Shown: positions 54,170-64,000 of the stretch, one piece after another
How the letters are laid out: each line of letters begins with the position of its first letter
How positions within the stretch are numbered: position 1 is the first letter of the stretch
NCBI GenBank assembly: GCA_003116995.1
Contig: BDSL01000032.1
Location: 186,001-250,000, forward strand
DNA length: 64,000 nucleotides
Direction: 5' to 3'
Source: Yamagishiella unicocca
Taxonomy: Eukaryota; Chlorophyta; Chlorophyceae; Chlamydomonadales; Volvocaceae
The notes under the pieces: generated by a model
The model's database searches: none
The model's input: the letters and a program-made list of their open reading frames with translations, nothing else
What the model was told of the DNA's origin: nothing
Translations under genes and position numbers: made by a program

Positions 54170-57100
54170 TCACGCCTTGCCGCCGATGACTATGATGCCG
54201 GCAACTGCCAGGCAGACCATGATGAGGCCCACCACCGCCGGGTTGAGCTTGTCCGGCGGCGAGCCAGCCGGCCGCTTCGGCAGCACCCACCTGTCCGCTG
54301 GGTACACCCACTCCAGCCAGTCCCACACCGCCCACGTCACCACCACAGCCAGCAGCATATCCTGCGGCACCAGCAGCCAGAGGCACGGGACCACAAGCGG
54401 GGCGGAGGGGCTCAGGCGCATGCGCGCAATCACTTGACGAACCGATGCGCAACCTTTTTTTTTTTAACGACTTGGCAGAAGTCGTCACGTGCAGGTAAGG
54501 ACAGGTGCCCCGGCCTCTGGCCCGCGGCCGCCCCTGCTGCAGACAAACTGCCCATACAGCGGTAAGCCAAGCCAAGCCCTGCCCCGCCCCCACCACGCCC
54601 CCACCACGCTGTAGTGTTGCTCGTCCAGTACGTCCTTGATGGAGGTGTGCAGCAGGGCGCCCCAAAGCACCCACGTGCTGGCCCGGTGGCCGGGGTAGTA
54701 GGTGCGGAAGGCCAGAGGCGCCAGCACCCAGAAGGCCCCGTGGCCGCTGCGGGGGATTTCGAGGAAGACCCGTGGATGCCCGACAAAACCGTTTAGAACA
54801 GGCGTTTTGAGATGCGGGGGAGGGGTGCCGGGGGTGGGGGCGGATCGGAGGAAACGGGGAGGGGCGGTGCGGGCAGGGATTCACCATGCAGGCACGGTGG
54901 GCTGGACCCAGGAGCCGGCAGACCCGGAATGAGCGCAGCAGCGGACGGGCTCATGGCAGCACGGGGTGCAGAAGTGACGCGAAAGGCACACCTGAAGATT
55001 AGGTCGTTGCAGCCCCCGAACCCCCGGATGGTGGTGTAGCCTAGCTTGATGGTGTCCCACAGCCCCTCCGGCACGGGCGGAAAGCGCCGGCGGTAGCAGC
55101 CCGGCCGCGGGTTGGGCAGCACAGTGCACATGAAACACGCCACGCGCAGCACGCGGCTGCAGCAGATGGTCAGCACGACTCGGGACATGATGCCGAAGCC
55201 CGAGTATGGCACCTGGCCGGGGGGAGGGGATTGGCGCGGAGGGGCCTTATAACGGAAATCCGCGAACCCACGGCCGACAAACCAAGGGCGATGACGATGG
55301 GCTCCCAGGAGAGAGGACTGGCGAGTAGACGGAAGGGGGGTGTCGCGGCGACGGCCGGGCGGCAAACGTGTCAATGGCGGTGGTTCAGGGTACCCGGCTT
55401 CGAGAGAGGTCTACCCACGTACGGTGCTAGGATTGGGGTGAGGGCTGGAGAGGTTGCGCTTGCTGGACCGTGTGGTACGTGCTGCGGTATCACGGCAGCA
55501 GCGGGGAGCGGCACGGCACGTGCAATCGTGCATGCTGCTGTTGGGTCTTTCGCGGTGGGCCTCGGGTATCCGGTGGTTCGGCTGCAAGTGAGGAGGGGTG
55601 TGCGAGGCCGGCTGGGGGCTGGCCCCACCTGGCCCTCAGCACCGACCCACCTGATCCCACAGCACCGACCCACCTGATCCCACAGCACCGACCCACCTGA
55701 TCCCACAGCACCGACCCACCTGATCCCACAGCACCGACCCACCTGATCCCACAGCACCGACCCACCTGATCCCACAGCACCGACCCACCTGATCCCACAG
55801 CACCGAGAACGCCAGCGCCAGCAGCGCCAGCAGGAAGTGCAGCACGGTGGTGCCGCGGGCGGCAGCCAGCCAGCGGACCAGCGGGCTACGGGCTGCCAGC
55901 GCCCGCACCGCCAACGCCACATTGTCCTGCAGCCCCGGAACCATGTCGTACTTGCGTTGGTCCGACGCAGACACGAGCCTTGGCAGGGCGGAGCAGGTAG
56001 GGCGGACAGCGCAGGTGGGCAGACGAGGATTGGGCACTTGAGCTGCGCCCAGCCCCAGTCGGCACAGGCGCGCATCCGTCTCCCGGTTAACTCGCCAACA
56101 TAACACGCTCTGGTCCGCCTCTTCCACCCATTTCATTAGCAATTAGCAAAGCAAACAACGCGCTAACTCCCCCATCCTCCCCGTGTTGGATCCCGGCCTC
56201 CTGGCCCATCACCTTCTCACCAAACCCTGCCACTCCCCTCAAAACACACTCCCCCCGCCCACTCCCGGCCCCGCTCTCACCACACGGCGCAGTTCTCCAG
56301 CGTCAGCTCCACCATCATGGCCAGGAAGCAGCAGATGAAGCGCGGCACGTGCGTGTGCTCGTCACGCCAGCGCCGGAAAGTCAGGATGCAGCGGGCCAGC
56401 AGCAGCACACCTTCTCAGGGGGTGCAGGGAATGAGGCGGCGCAGCGTGGTGTCAGAGGGCGAGAGGTTGTGCAAACGGGGGGGGGGCTGAAAGGGTGCGA
56501 GGAGAGTGCTGCGGAGGGATGAGCTGATGGGGAGCCTGGGGGACAAGGCCCAGAGTGTCCCGAGACTCCTCGACGTTGCAGACGGGAACAACCATGGGTG
56601 CGGCTTGCACGCAACTAGACCCGTCCAAGAGGCCCGACCGCCACCTCGCCCTTCCGCATCTCCCGGGCACCTTCCACACGTCCACCCAGGTTGCAAGCTC
56701 CCGCCCCTCGCCTTGGCGTTTTTAGTGCGCCGGCAGCCCCCGCCCTGGGGACCGGCCCCGCTCACCTAGCGCAGCTATAATTTTTACCACGGGCAAGGGC
56801 AGCGCCCCCAGGCCTCCAGTCCAGGGCAGCAGCGCCGCCAGGCAGGGTTGCAGCAGGAACACGGCGACAGCCGCAGCGTCCAGGCCGCGGCGACAACGCG
56901 CGGTGACGGCGGAGCGATGCCTGGGGGCCAGGGCGGGTGAGGTGGCGTGAGTTGGGGTGAGCTGGGTTGGGGAGTAAGCCTGTAGAGGGGCAGAGAGTCA
57001 CTAATGCTTGTGGATACCGTGCTTTTGGTTCCGAGCAGCAGGAGCTGAGGGTGCGGAAGCTGGCGCATTAGACACCCGTTTAGGACAGGGGGGCGACTGG

Positions 57101-57968
57101 CGACGACGCAGTTTGTGCAGCACGCCGTGGAATGGGCCCCCGGGAGGGGTACTCGTTGGTTGGGCGACTATGGCTGTGCTATGGCCGTGCGGCGGACAGG
57201 TGGCAGTAGCTTCCCGCAAGGCAAGCAAGGAATGGGCATCGCGCAGCAGCGGCGACTAGGCGTGGATACCGGTATCAGGCAGAGGCGTAAAGTCAGAGCA
57301 TGTCCGCCTTCATTAAGGACAGCGACAACCGAGTTGCGTGGGCCCCTCTGGAGCGAAGTCGTAAAAGACACGGCGCAATGGTGGTACGGCTTTGGGATGC
57401 GTGTGCAAGAGGAGGCTCTTTGAGCTCCTCGTGCGACCCGGTGCGTTGATCCGCCCGATGGTGGCGACCCGGTGATGGGTGACGGTGGCGACCCGGTGGC
57501 GACCCGGTGATGGGTCTCTACACGCGTGCGCTGACGCGAGTGTGGCTTGCCGCGGAGAAGCAAAGCACCAGCTGGGGAGTGCTTTGGGTAGGAGAATGCT
57601 TGGATAGGCCGGGGAACGGGCACTGGGTGCGAGGGGCAGCATTCGGCAGCATACACATGCGGGGGGGGGGGCATAAAAACCGTTTACATGACAGGCACAG
57701 GATAGTTGATGCGGGGGGGGGAAGACGGGTGCGATGGCACCGGGGCCGCCGCTCCGGGGCGCATCGGGACCCACTCGCGCGCAGACAGCCTGCCGCTGGG
57801 TCCTGCGACGCCGCCGCCTGCCTGAAGCGCGTGAGGGAGGGAAGCGCCATCGTCGCGCGCATCGCCTGTGGCAGGGCTCACGCCCAGCCGTCGTCGGACG
57901 CCCCGTAGATCATGGCCACTCATTAGGTCCGAGGGTGTGATGATCACTGCGTCGCCGTTCCCAGCCAT
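54170..57968 (-). CDS. PAP2/sphingomyelin-synthase-like membrane phosphatase or transferase; 5' end uncertain
   Basis: Supported exons: 56920-56766, 56413-56281, 55978-55789, 55212-54992, 54746-54605 and 54361-54170, all phase-consistent, with the stop at 54170. An N-terminal exon beginning MAGNGDAVIITPSDLM at 57968 is likely, but its donor and any middle exon are not settled. Seen: several hydrophobic helices (AAAVAVFLLQPCLAALLPW, GTTVLHFLLALLALAFSVL, MLLAVVVTWAVWDWLEWVYP, AVVGLIMVCLAVAGIIVIGG), plus FGGCNDLIFSGHGAFW and DEQHYSVDMLL. SGH and HYxxD supply the His-His-Asp triad of the PAP2_C/sphingomyelin synthase group, which moves phospho-headgroups between membrane lipids or removes lipid phosphate. 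The substrate is unknown. A 23-bp minisatellite copies the end of the 55789 exon. Confidence 0.75.
54757..54815 (-). repeat. Dispersed repeat family D, long copy
   Basis: Contains TTTCGAGGAAGACCCGTGGA, then CAAAACCGTTTAGAACAGGC, then TTTTGAGATGC. It lies in a PAP2-like intron ten bases from an exon. Confidence 0.85.
55246..55290 (-). repeat. Dispersed repeat family F copy
   Basis: Contains GAAATCCGCGAACCCACGGC followed by CGACAAACCAAGGGCG, in a PAP2-like intron. Confidence 0.75.
55638..55811 (-). repeat. 23-bp minisatellite that copies an exon-intron junction
   Basis: Seven copies of CTGATCCCACAGCACCGACC plus CAC at a 23-base period (starts 55651, 55674, 55697, 55720, 55743, 55766, 55789). 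On the gene strand each copy reads GTGCTGTGGGATCAG|GTGGG, that is, exon end plus donor. The rightmost copy joins in frame to the next exon. Confidence 0.93.
57458..57515. repeat. GGTGGCGACCCGGTGATGGG tandem repeat
   Basis: Three to four partly overlapping units, in the presumed first intron of the PAP2-like gene. Confidence 0.75.
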
Positions 57969-58988
57969 CCCGGAAAGGGCGAACACGCCCTAAACGCTGA
58001 CAATCCACGCCAGCTGGGTTGCAGATGGCAAGCCTGTACCATATTCATTAAAACAGCGCATGCTTCATGGTACATGCCACGAAGCAAGGTGTCCTAGCGG
58101 TGAAGGTTTAACGCCTTAAACCCTGAGCTCGCAAGGGAAAATTTCAAATAAGTTATGTAATATAAAACCAGTATGTGAACTTGAAGGTTTTGGACATCGA
58201 TTGGACAGAGACGAACGTCGTCCCAACTGCAGCTTCTCCTAGAACTTAAACGTCACAACGAATCGATAGCCGAAGAGGAGAAGGTCGGAGTACGCACAAG
58301 TGTCCTAAACGAGAACAAAGTAGTGGTTTCACCCCGGGGGACAGGCGGACAGCAACTGGACTCGGCCGTAGGGTCACGTGGCACATAAAAGCTGTCCGAC
58401 GGATGTTGCCCTCACACCAAGTCCATTGAGTGAGCCAATATTTGACAACATGATATTGCGGAGGAGAACATTACTGCTGTGCCATGTTACGGGGTTGTGC
58501 GAAGTGACGAGGAAGAGTCTTGAAGGCAGCGACGTGGTACTTGGGGGGCTTTGACCATGGAATTACACATCACAGAACAAACCATTTACCTCAGCAACGC
58601 ATCATAAACCATGTTAACAGGTAATCCAGCAGAAAACACCGCATTCACGCGTGACCCAATGTACGCAGCCAATTATGGACCAGTTGCGGGCGTCAGCGAT
58701 TAACCATGTGCAACATAATAAACGCCGCTTTTTATTATTGCACACAAACGCATCGGGTGCGGCTAAGAGCTTCCGCGGTGTACTGCACATGTACAAACAT
58801 ATGAGGCGACAGCACAGCAGCACTTCCAGTTCCCGCAATCCTCACATCGCGAATTTTCCACTTATTAACATGCACAATTAGCGGTGATGCGCTCCAATTC
58901 TCCTCAAACCCGCAAACCGCTCCAGCACGTATTGGGTATTGCCTTGGTCATCGAGCCCTGCACTTATTATTGAGACGATCTATGAAAA
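57969..58988. promoter_or_regulatory. Divergent upstream region of the PAP2-like and ARM-TIR genes
   Basis: About 1 kb, AT-rich for this genome, between two head-to-head genes. A CACGTG box lies at about 58374 and CACATAAAAG at about 58381, a possible TATA-like element for plus-strand transcription with a long leader. Neither was tested. No coding or RNA gene was recognised. Confidence 0.5.
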
Positions 58989-59016
58989 ATGGTGGAGCAG
59001 GGCTCGATGGCCAAGG
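58942..59016 (+). promoter_or_regulatory. 20-bp inverted repeat bracketing the ARM-TIR start codon
   Basis: Arms 58942-58961 and 58997-59016 pair over all 20 bases, with one position that would be a G-U pair in RNA. The 35-base loop holds the ATG at 58989. The next in-frame ATG (59007) lies inside the right arm. An out-of-frame ATG at 58982 opens a 41-codon frame that ends at 59107. A role in start selection is inferred. Confidence 0.75.
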
Positions 59017-62000
59017 AAGCAGGTGCTGTCAGCAAGGAGCGCCTGCGAGAGCTTGCAGAGCAGCTAAATTCGCTGGAGCCAGTTGCTGTAACTCGGGCAC
59101 TTCATGATATGCATGATAATGGGTTGCCATCGACAACACAGCAGGCGTTGCAGCTGAGGAACAGCGATGTCGTAGCCACGCTCGTCATGATACTGGAGCC
59201 CTCTTATGATGGCATCCTACGCACCCAAGCAATGCACGTAATAGCTCGAATGTGCAGGCTTGACCGGCTGGTGAGTCGATTGTGGTCTAAGTTCCTGGGT
59301 TGCTTCAGTAATGGCTGCGGTTTTTACTGTAGCCGCGTATGCCGCGTAGCAGCCACGGTTAAGTCGCCACAGTCGCTCTACGTAACGAACATTTCGCGAA
59401 TCGAATGACGAAGCGGCTCATCGGGAAGCGAGGAACGGTTGGTAGTGTTTGGCTCCCTGTTCTAACATTGGACGCCCCCTTCCCCCGCGTACACGCAAAG
59501 CACCCCACAACCTGCACCCCGTATCTTGCTGCCCCCAACACACTCCACCTCCCTACCATCCAGCTTCCAGACTGCTCTGCAAGCCATCGCCGAGGCACTC
59601 CCTTTTTCGCCCCGCCGCTGCCCCTCAGTGTCAAGACTCCTTCATCAGTTATGGCGCTGTCCGCAAGCTCATAAAAAACGCGGAATCGTCAAATGGCGAA
59701 GTTGTTATATCGGCAGCTATACGGGCGATGGCGTACATGATCGGGGGAGAGGCGGGCGGGCAGTCGCACTTGGCAGCAGTGGAGGTGAGGCTGCGGAAGG
59801 CACGGTGTATGCACCCGTGTGATGAAGAGCGGGGAGAGGACGGGGGAGGAAAGAGGAGGAGGGGTAAGGGAGAGAGGGAAGAGGAATCGGAGGCAGGTGG
59901 GGACCGAAACTCCGTGTCAAGGGCGGCTGGTACTCGGCGGCAGCTGGCAGCAGGGGGCGTCACAGCTGGCAGCAGGGGGCGTCACAGCTGGCGCTTGATG
60001 GGTTGCGGTCATGGTGGCGAGGTGACGGCACGATCAGGGCCGCTGTCCCCGCCCTGTGCTGCCGCACCCGCTGCCCGACTGCGGCCTCCTGCGACTCGTG
60101 TTGACGGCTCCGCACCCGCTACCCAACCCTGTGGGCCCCAAACCCTGTCGCTGCGACTGGTCGCCACGACTGGTCGCCACGATCATTCCCGCGACTGCCG
60201 TACCGCTGTGCCCCGCACCCAACCCACCACCTCCCGTCCCCAAACGTCACCTCCGCCTCACCTCCCACGCCCGCAGGACATCTTCTTAAGCGGCACCGTC
60301 GTACGTATGCGCGTCGAGCTCGCGTCTCGGCGGAAGCTCGACGACGTGGTTCGCGCCATCGGGGCCTTCCTAGCCTCTGTGACCGCCTTCCCCGTCTGCC
60401 ACGCCCCCCTGCACGAGGCGGCGGTGCTGCCGCTCCTCCCAACGTGGATGGAGGCGGCGGCCGGCGCCGGCGGCGCCGGCGCCGCCTTCGTGGAGGCTGC
60501 CTACCACCTGTCCATGACGGAGGCGGTGGTGGCATCCATGCGCAACGAGTCGTACTTTGAGGCGCTCGTACGAGTGACGTCACACGCGGGCGTGCTGCTC
60601 AACCTGCGCCGTACGGCGCTGCTGGCGCTGTGTAATATCTTCGGCTCGGACGCGGACCACGTGCGAGCGGAGGAGGTGCTGCGGACGCACGCCGTGCCGT
60701 CCATGCTGACGGCGCTGCTGGCGGCGGCGCTGGGGCCAGCGGATGTTGGCGCGGCGGCGCGCGCCGCGGCGGTCGCCTCCGCCGGGCCGCGCCGCGGCGG
60801 CGGCGTCAGCAGCGGCAGCGGCGGCGGGCTGCGCGCCATGCGCTCCTCGGACGGGGGCTCGGTACGGCAGCCGGCCGCCAGCGGCATGCGGACTGCCGCC
60901 GGTGGCGGTGCCGGCGGTGGCGGCGGCCTGGCCGCTGCCGCGGCGTCGCAGCCGCCGCCGCAACAGCGGCTCAGCGACGCTGCCAACGGCTCGGCGGTGT
61001 GGCTGCAGCAGGCTCAGAGCCTGCCGGGCGAGGGGCCGGCGGGGGGGCCCATGGGCAACGGCGGGTCGATACTGACCGGCGGTGGCGGCCGGAAAGGCGC
61101 GGGCAACGGGTACCTGGTGACTAGCCTCACAGCGCCGGGGTTTGGCAACGGCACCGCCGCCAACGGCGCCGCCAACGGCGCCGCCAACGGCGCCGCCAAC
61201 GGCGTCGTCCCCGCCAGCGCCCTGCGGGCGTCGTACCCTTCGGCTGATGGCTCCGCGTACGACCTGGCGTCGACGCCGCTGGAGGCCGTGCTACACAGCC
61301 TCAAGTGCCTGGCGTCGAACCCCATGCTGGCGCGCAAGCTGGCCCGGCCCGGCTCGCCGGCGTACGTCCTGCCGTCGCTGCTGGATGCCGTGGTGTCGTC
61401 ACAGCAGCACGCCGCCGCCGGCAACATCAGCCGCGCCGCCTGGTCAGCCCGCGCCTCCGCCGCCGCACAGACGCTGCTGCGCCTGGCGTCGTGCGCGGAG
61501 CTGGGCCCAGCGCTGCGCAACGCCGGCGCGGGCGGCGTGCTGCGGCTGCTGTCGATGGAGGCCGACGACCCGCGGGTCGCGGAGGCCGCCTGCGCCGCGC
61601 TGCTGTACCTGGGCGACGGCGGGCACGTGGGGCACGCGAGCCGCGGCGCGGCGGCGGCTTTCAAGGCGCTCTACCGCACTGTGGGCGGCGCCGCGGGGTC
61701 CGAGCCGGAGCTGGGCAACCGGTGAGCGGATGAGGGAGGGAGAGAGTGAGTGAGTGAGTTCCGCCACCTGCGTCCGGGTTGGAGAAGTGTGGAAACGCGG
61801 ATGGTGTGGGGACGTCCCCGCGAAGGGCTGTTGGGGGGAATTCCTCGTCACCCACCCGCCTACCCGCGAAACCCTTTTGTTTTTTGGGTTTGGGAAGCGA
61901 AACCCTTTTTGATGAACCCGCGTCCCATCCCATGCTCCCATCCCAAACCTACCCCGCCTCAATCCACGCGCGCGCAGGTTCCAGGTGTTCATCAGCCACC

Positions 62001-64000
62001 ACCGCGCCGACGCGCACCAGTTCGCGCTCTTCACGCTCTACCCAATGATGGTGATGCAGGGGATTCCTGCGTTCGTGGACCCGCAGCACAGGTGCGGACA
62101 GCGCGGCGGATGGGCACCGGGCAGCGGGCAGCGAAGGAACGTCTAGCATTGCGACACAGGCAGCCGAGGGGCCGGAAGCCGCCTCCATACGCAGTCTCCC
62201 CGCCGTCTCTCCACCCTGCCCACGTCCTTACGCCACCCCACGCCTGGACCCGTATCCACCAGCTCGTGTCTGCCCCTCGTCTCCTATGTCATGTCACCGG
62301 GTGTTCTCGCACCCTCCCCCGGCCCCCGCGCGCGTCCCCTCAGGACCCTCTCCAGCGACTGGGCCCACATGATCGCCTGCTGCCAGAACCTGGTGGTGGT
62401 GCTCAGTGAGCTGCTGCTGTCCAGCCCGGAGCACGTGCGGGAGGCGGAGGCGGCGGTGACGGCGGGGGTGCACGTGGTGGCGGTGGTGCCGGAGGGCTCT
62501 CGCTGGCCGGACTCGCAGGGGAACAAGGTGGGGCGCGGGAGGGGCGGAGGCGGCGTGATTTGGGAGGGAGGGTTGCGAGGAAGACCCGTGAGAAAAAACG
62601 TTTAGGACAGACGGTTCGAGATGCATGCTGGAGAGCTTGGGTGAGGAAAAGACGGAGGTCGTATGTCGACCTTCGGCGGCTAAGCGAAATGGGGAGGGTT
62701 CGAGGAAGACCCGGGAGGGAGGGAGGGAGAGGAGGACGGGGCCCCTCCCTGGCGTGATGGGGCTGGGCAGGGCGGGGACCGTACTCTGCAGGCGTACCGC
62801 TGATATAACCACCTCGTCGGTTGCCAAACCGGGACACGGTTAGTCGCGACCCGGGTAACCACGACGCGGGCATTTTCCTGTCATCGAGATCCGTCATCTA
62901 AGGAACCTCCGCAGCCTCCGTCGCCCACCCCAACCCACCCCAACCCACCCCGCCACCCGCGTCCAACCCAACCCGCCCCCGCAGTCCTTCGACTCCCCCC
63001 CGCTTGCGGTCCTGGAGGCGCTCCCGCCCCGGCTCCGGAGCATCTTCTCCGACCGGCCGCTGTCGTACTCGGCGGCCCGTCATGGCGAGTTCACGCAGCA
63101 GCTGATGGCGCGGATGCGGCTGCCGCCGCCGGAGGGCCCCTCCCCAGCGGAGTCTCCCGCCACCACCACCACCACCACCACGGCGTCCCCGTCGCCACGG
63201 AGGGAGTCGCGAGCGGACGAGACAGGGCCGCCGGGGTCGGCCCCCGGTACGGCACCTCGTGCCAGCGGAAATGGCAGCGATCCGCGCGGGGCTCGCGGCC
63301 GGGGGTGGACGGGGCGGGAGCCGCACGCCGGTGATGAGGCGGTGAGTGGGTCGCCACGCGGGGGAGAGGGGGAGGGTCCAGGGGGAGGGTGTTGTGGCGG
63401 CGGGGAGGGCAGTGTTGGTGGCAGGGGCACATACGGTACAGGCGCACGCGCAAAACGTCACGTTCCTGCCGTAGCCACGGGAGCCATAGAGGCGCTATCC
63501 CGCCTGAAGCTGCCGCTTGTGGGCGGACGGACATCCATGCACGTCCCGCAGCCGCCTTGCTTGCGTGGCATCGGCGCAGCCGCTCCACTCGCCCGCCACC
63601 CCCTCCCCACTCCCCCACGTTTTTTTCTCGCATCCGCGGGTCTTCCTCGAAACCCTAACTCCCCACTTCCCTCGCGTAACCGGGTCTTCGCGCCCATCCC
63701 ACCCCCAGCATGCAACTCCAAATGGAATGTACCAACCGTTTCGCAACCGTTTCTTTTCCTTTTCGGTGCCGACCTACCGGGTTTCCTCTCATGCCCTCCC
63801 TCCCCCCCGCCTTACCCCCCCCCCGGTCCTCTCACCCCCCCGGGGTTCCTTCCTAATCGTTCCTACTCTTCAGTGCCGACCTACCGGGTTTCCTCTCATG
63901 CCCTCCCTCCCCCCCGCCCCCGTGGCACCGCGCCTCGCATGCTTGCTCAGGCCCACCGCGTTTCCTTCACCTCGGACGGCGAGCTCTTCCAGCGCGTGCA
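58989..64000 (+). CDS. Armadillo-repeat plus TIR-domain protein (SARM1-like architecture), 3' truncated by window
   Basis: Exons 58989-59270, 59629-59784, 60277-61721, 61978-62091, 62344-62527, 62985-63341 and 63951-beyond 64000; every junction keeps phase. Residues 1-250 and 410-628 form paired helices typical of armadillo repeats (for example DVVATLVMILEPSYDGILRT, ALLALCNIFGSDADHVRAEE, GVLRLLSMEADDPRVAEAAC), split by an Ala/Gly-rich linker. Residues 629 to about 775 are TIR-like: FQVFISHHRADAHQFALFTL (strand A, box 1), GIPAFVDPQHRTLSSDW, LVVVLSELLLSSPEHVREAE, VHVVAVVPEGSRWP. In TIR NADases such as SARM1 a Glu in the helix after the VLS strand is catalytic; REAEAAV offers a Glu there. NAD cleavage is therefore possible but unproven. 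The protein continues past the window. Confidence 0.85.
61141..61203 (+). repeat. In-frame GCCAACGGCGCC coding repeat
   Basis: Four units encode Asn-Gly-Ala-Ala in the linker of the ARM-TIR protein. Confidence 0.85.
62262..62308 (+). repeat. Dispersed repeat family B copy (partial)
   Basis: CTCCTATGTCATGTCACCGG followed by GTGTTCTCGC, in the ARM-TIR intron between exons 4 and 5. Confidence 0.65.
62573..62632 (-). repeat. Dispersed repeat family D, long copy
   Basis: GCGAGGAAGACCCGTGAGAA followed by ACGTTTAGGACAGACGG and GAGATGCATGC, in the intron directly after ARM-TIR exon 5. A second short GAGGAAGACCC copy is at 62699. Confidence 0.82.
63742..63893 (+). repeat. Two tandem family E copies
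   Basis: The segment AGTGCCGACCTACCGGGTTT with CCTCTCATGCCCTCCCTCCC occurs twice, about 108 bases apart, in the last visible ARM-TIR intron. A family D end lies just upstream at 63618-63655. Confidence 0.75.

Noticed and set aside
53183..54437. Open frames of 125 and 275 codons on the plus strand
   Set aside because: They have no recognisable domain or splice partner, and their composition matches the gap; the second overlaps the antisense of the last PAP2-like exon.
58080..58150. Possible tRNA-like segment in the AT-rich gap
   Set aside because: It has short complementary pieces (GGTTTAACGCCTTAAACC) but no cloverleaf with T-loop and acceptor stem could be drawn.

Overview
The window is nuclear DNA of a green alga, most likely a volvocine/chlamydomonadalean species. 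It is very GC-rich, the genes have many short introns with clean GT-AG (some GC-AG) borders, the proteins carry long Ala/Gly/Gln/His-rich low-complexity insertions, and introns are full of GC-rich minisatellites. This assignment rests on genome style and protein families, not on a database search. There is no operon logic and no sign of organelle or bacterial sequence.

Eight multi-exon genes were reconstructed by hand. For seven of them every splice phase closes and the summed exon lengths fit one reading frame; the eighth (54.2-58.0 kb) lacks a settled first exon. Order: (1) 154-4584 (+), 3' part of the anaphase-promoting complex subunit APC5. (2) 5354-8862 (-), class IV PLP-dependent aminotransferase-like enzyme. 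(3) 9446-32411 (-), a 43-exon, 2492-residue ASCC3/Slh1-type double-cassette Ski2-like helicase (ribosome quality control). (4) 32956-37825 (+), CofD/YvcK-like (UPF0052) protein. (5) 40763-48649 (-), diphthine-ammonia ligase DPH6 with RidA-like domains and a very long disordered insertion. (6) 49096-52359 (+), START/SRPBCC-like protein with a His-rich loop. (7) 54170-about 57968 (-), a PAP2/sphingomyelin-synthase-like membrane lipid enzyme. (8) 58989-window end (+), an armadillo-repeat plus TIR-domain protein with SARM1-like architecture, cut by the window edge.

Three pairs are head to head across AT-richer gaps (32.4-33.0 kb, 48.65-49.1 kb, 58.0-58.98 kb), which probably hold divergent promoters. 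Three pairs converge (4.6-5.35 kb, 37.8-40.8 kb, 52.4-54.2 kb). Translation or translation control links ASCC3 (stalled ribosomes) and DPH6 (diphthamide on eEF2); the other neighbours show no obvious joint pathway.

The most notable items are the ARM-TIR gene, with a putative catalytic Glu and a 20-bp inverted repeat that brackets its start codon; a 59-bp near-perfect hairpin inside an ASCC3 intron; a 23-bp minisatellite that copies an exon-intron junction seven times; at least six families of short dispersed repeats shared between introns of unrelated genes; and an unusually high share of GC-AG introns in ASCC3.
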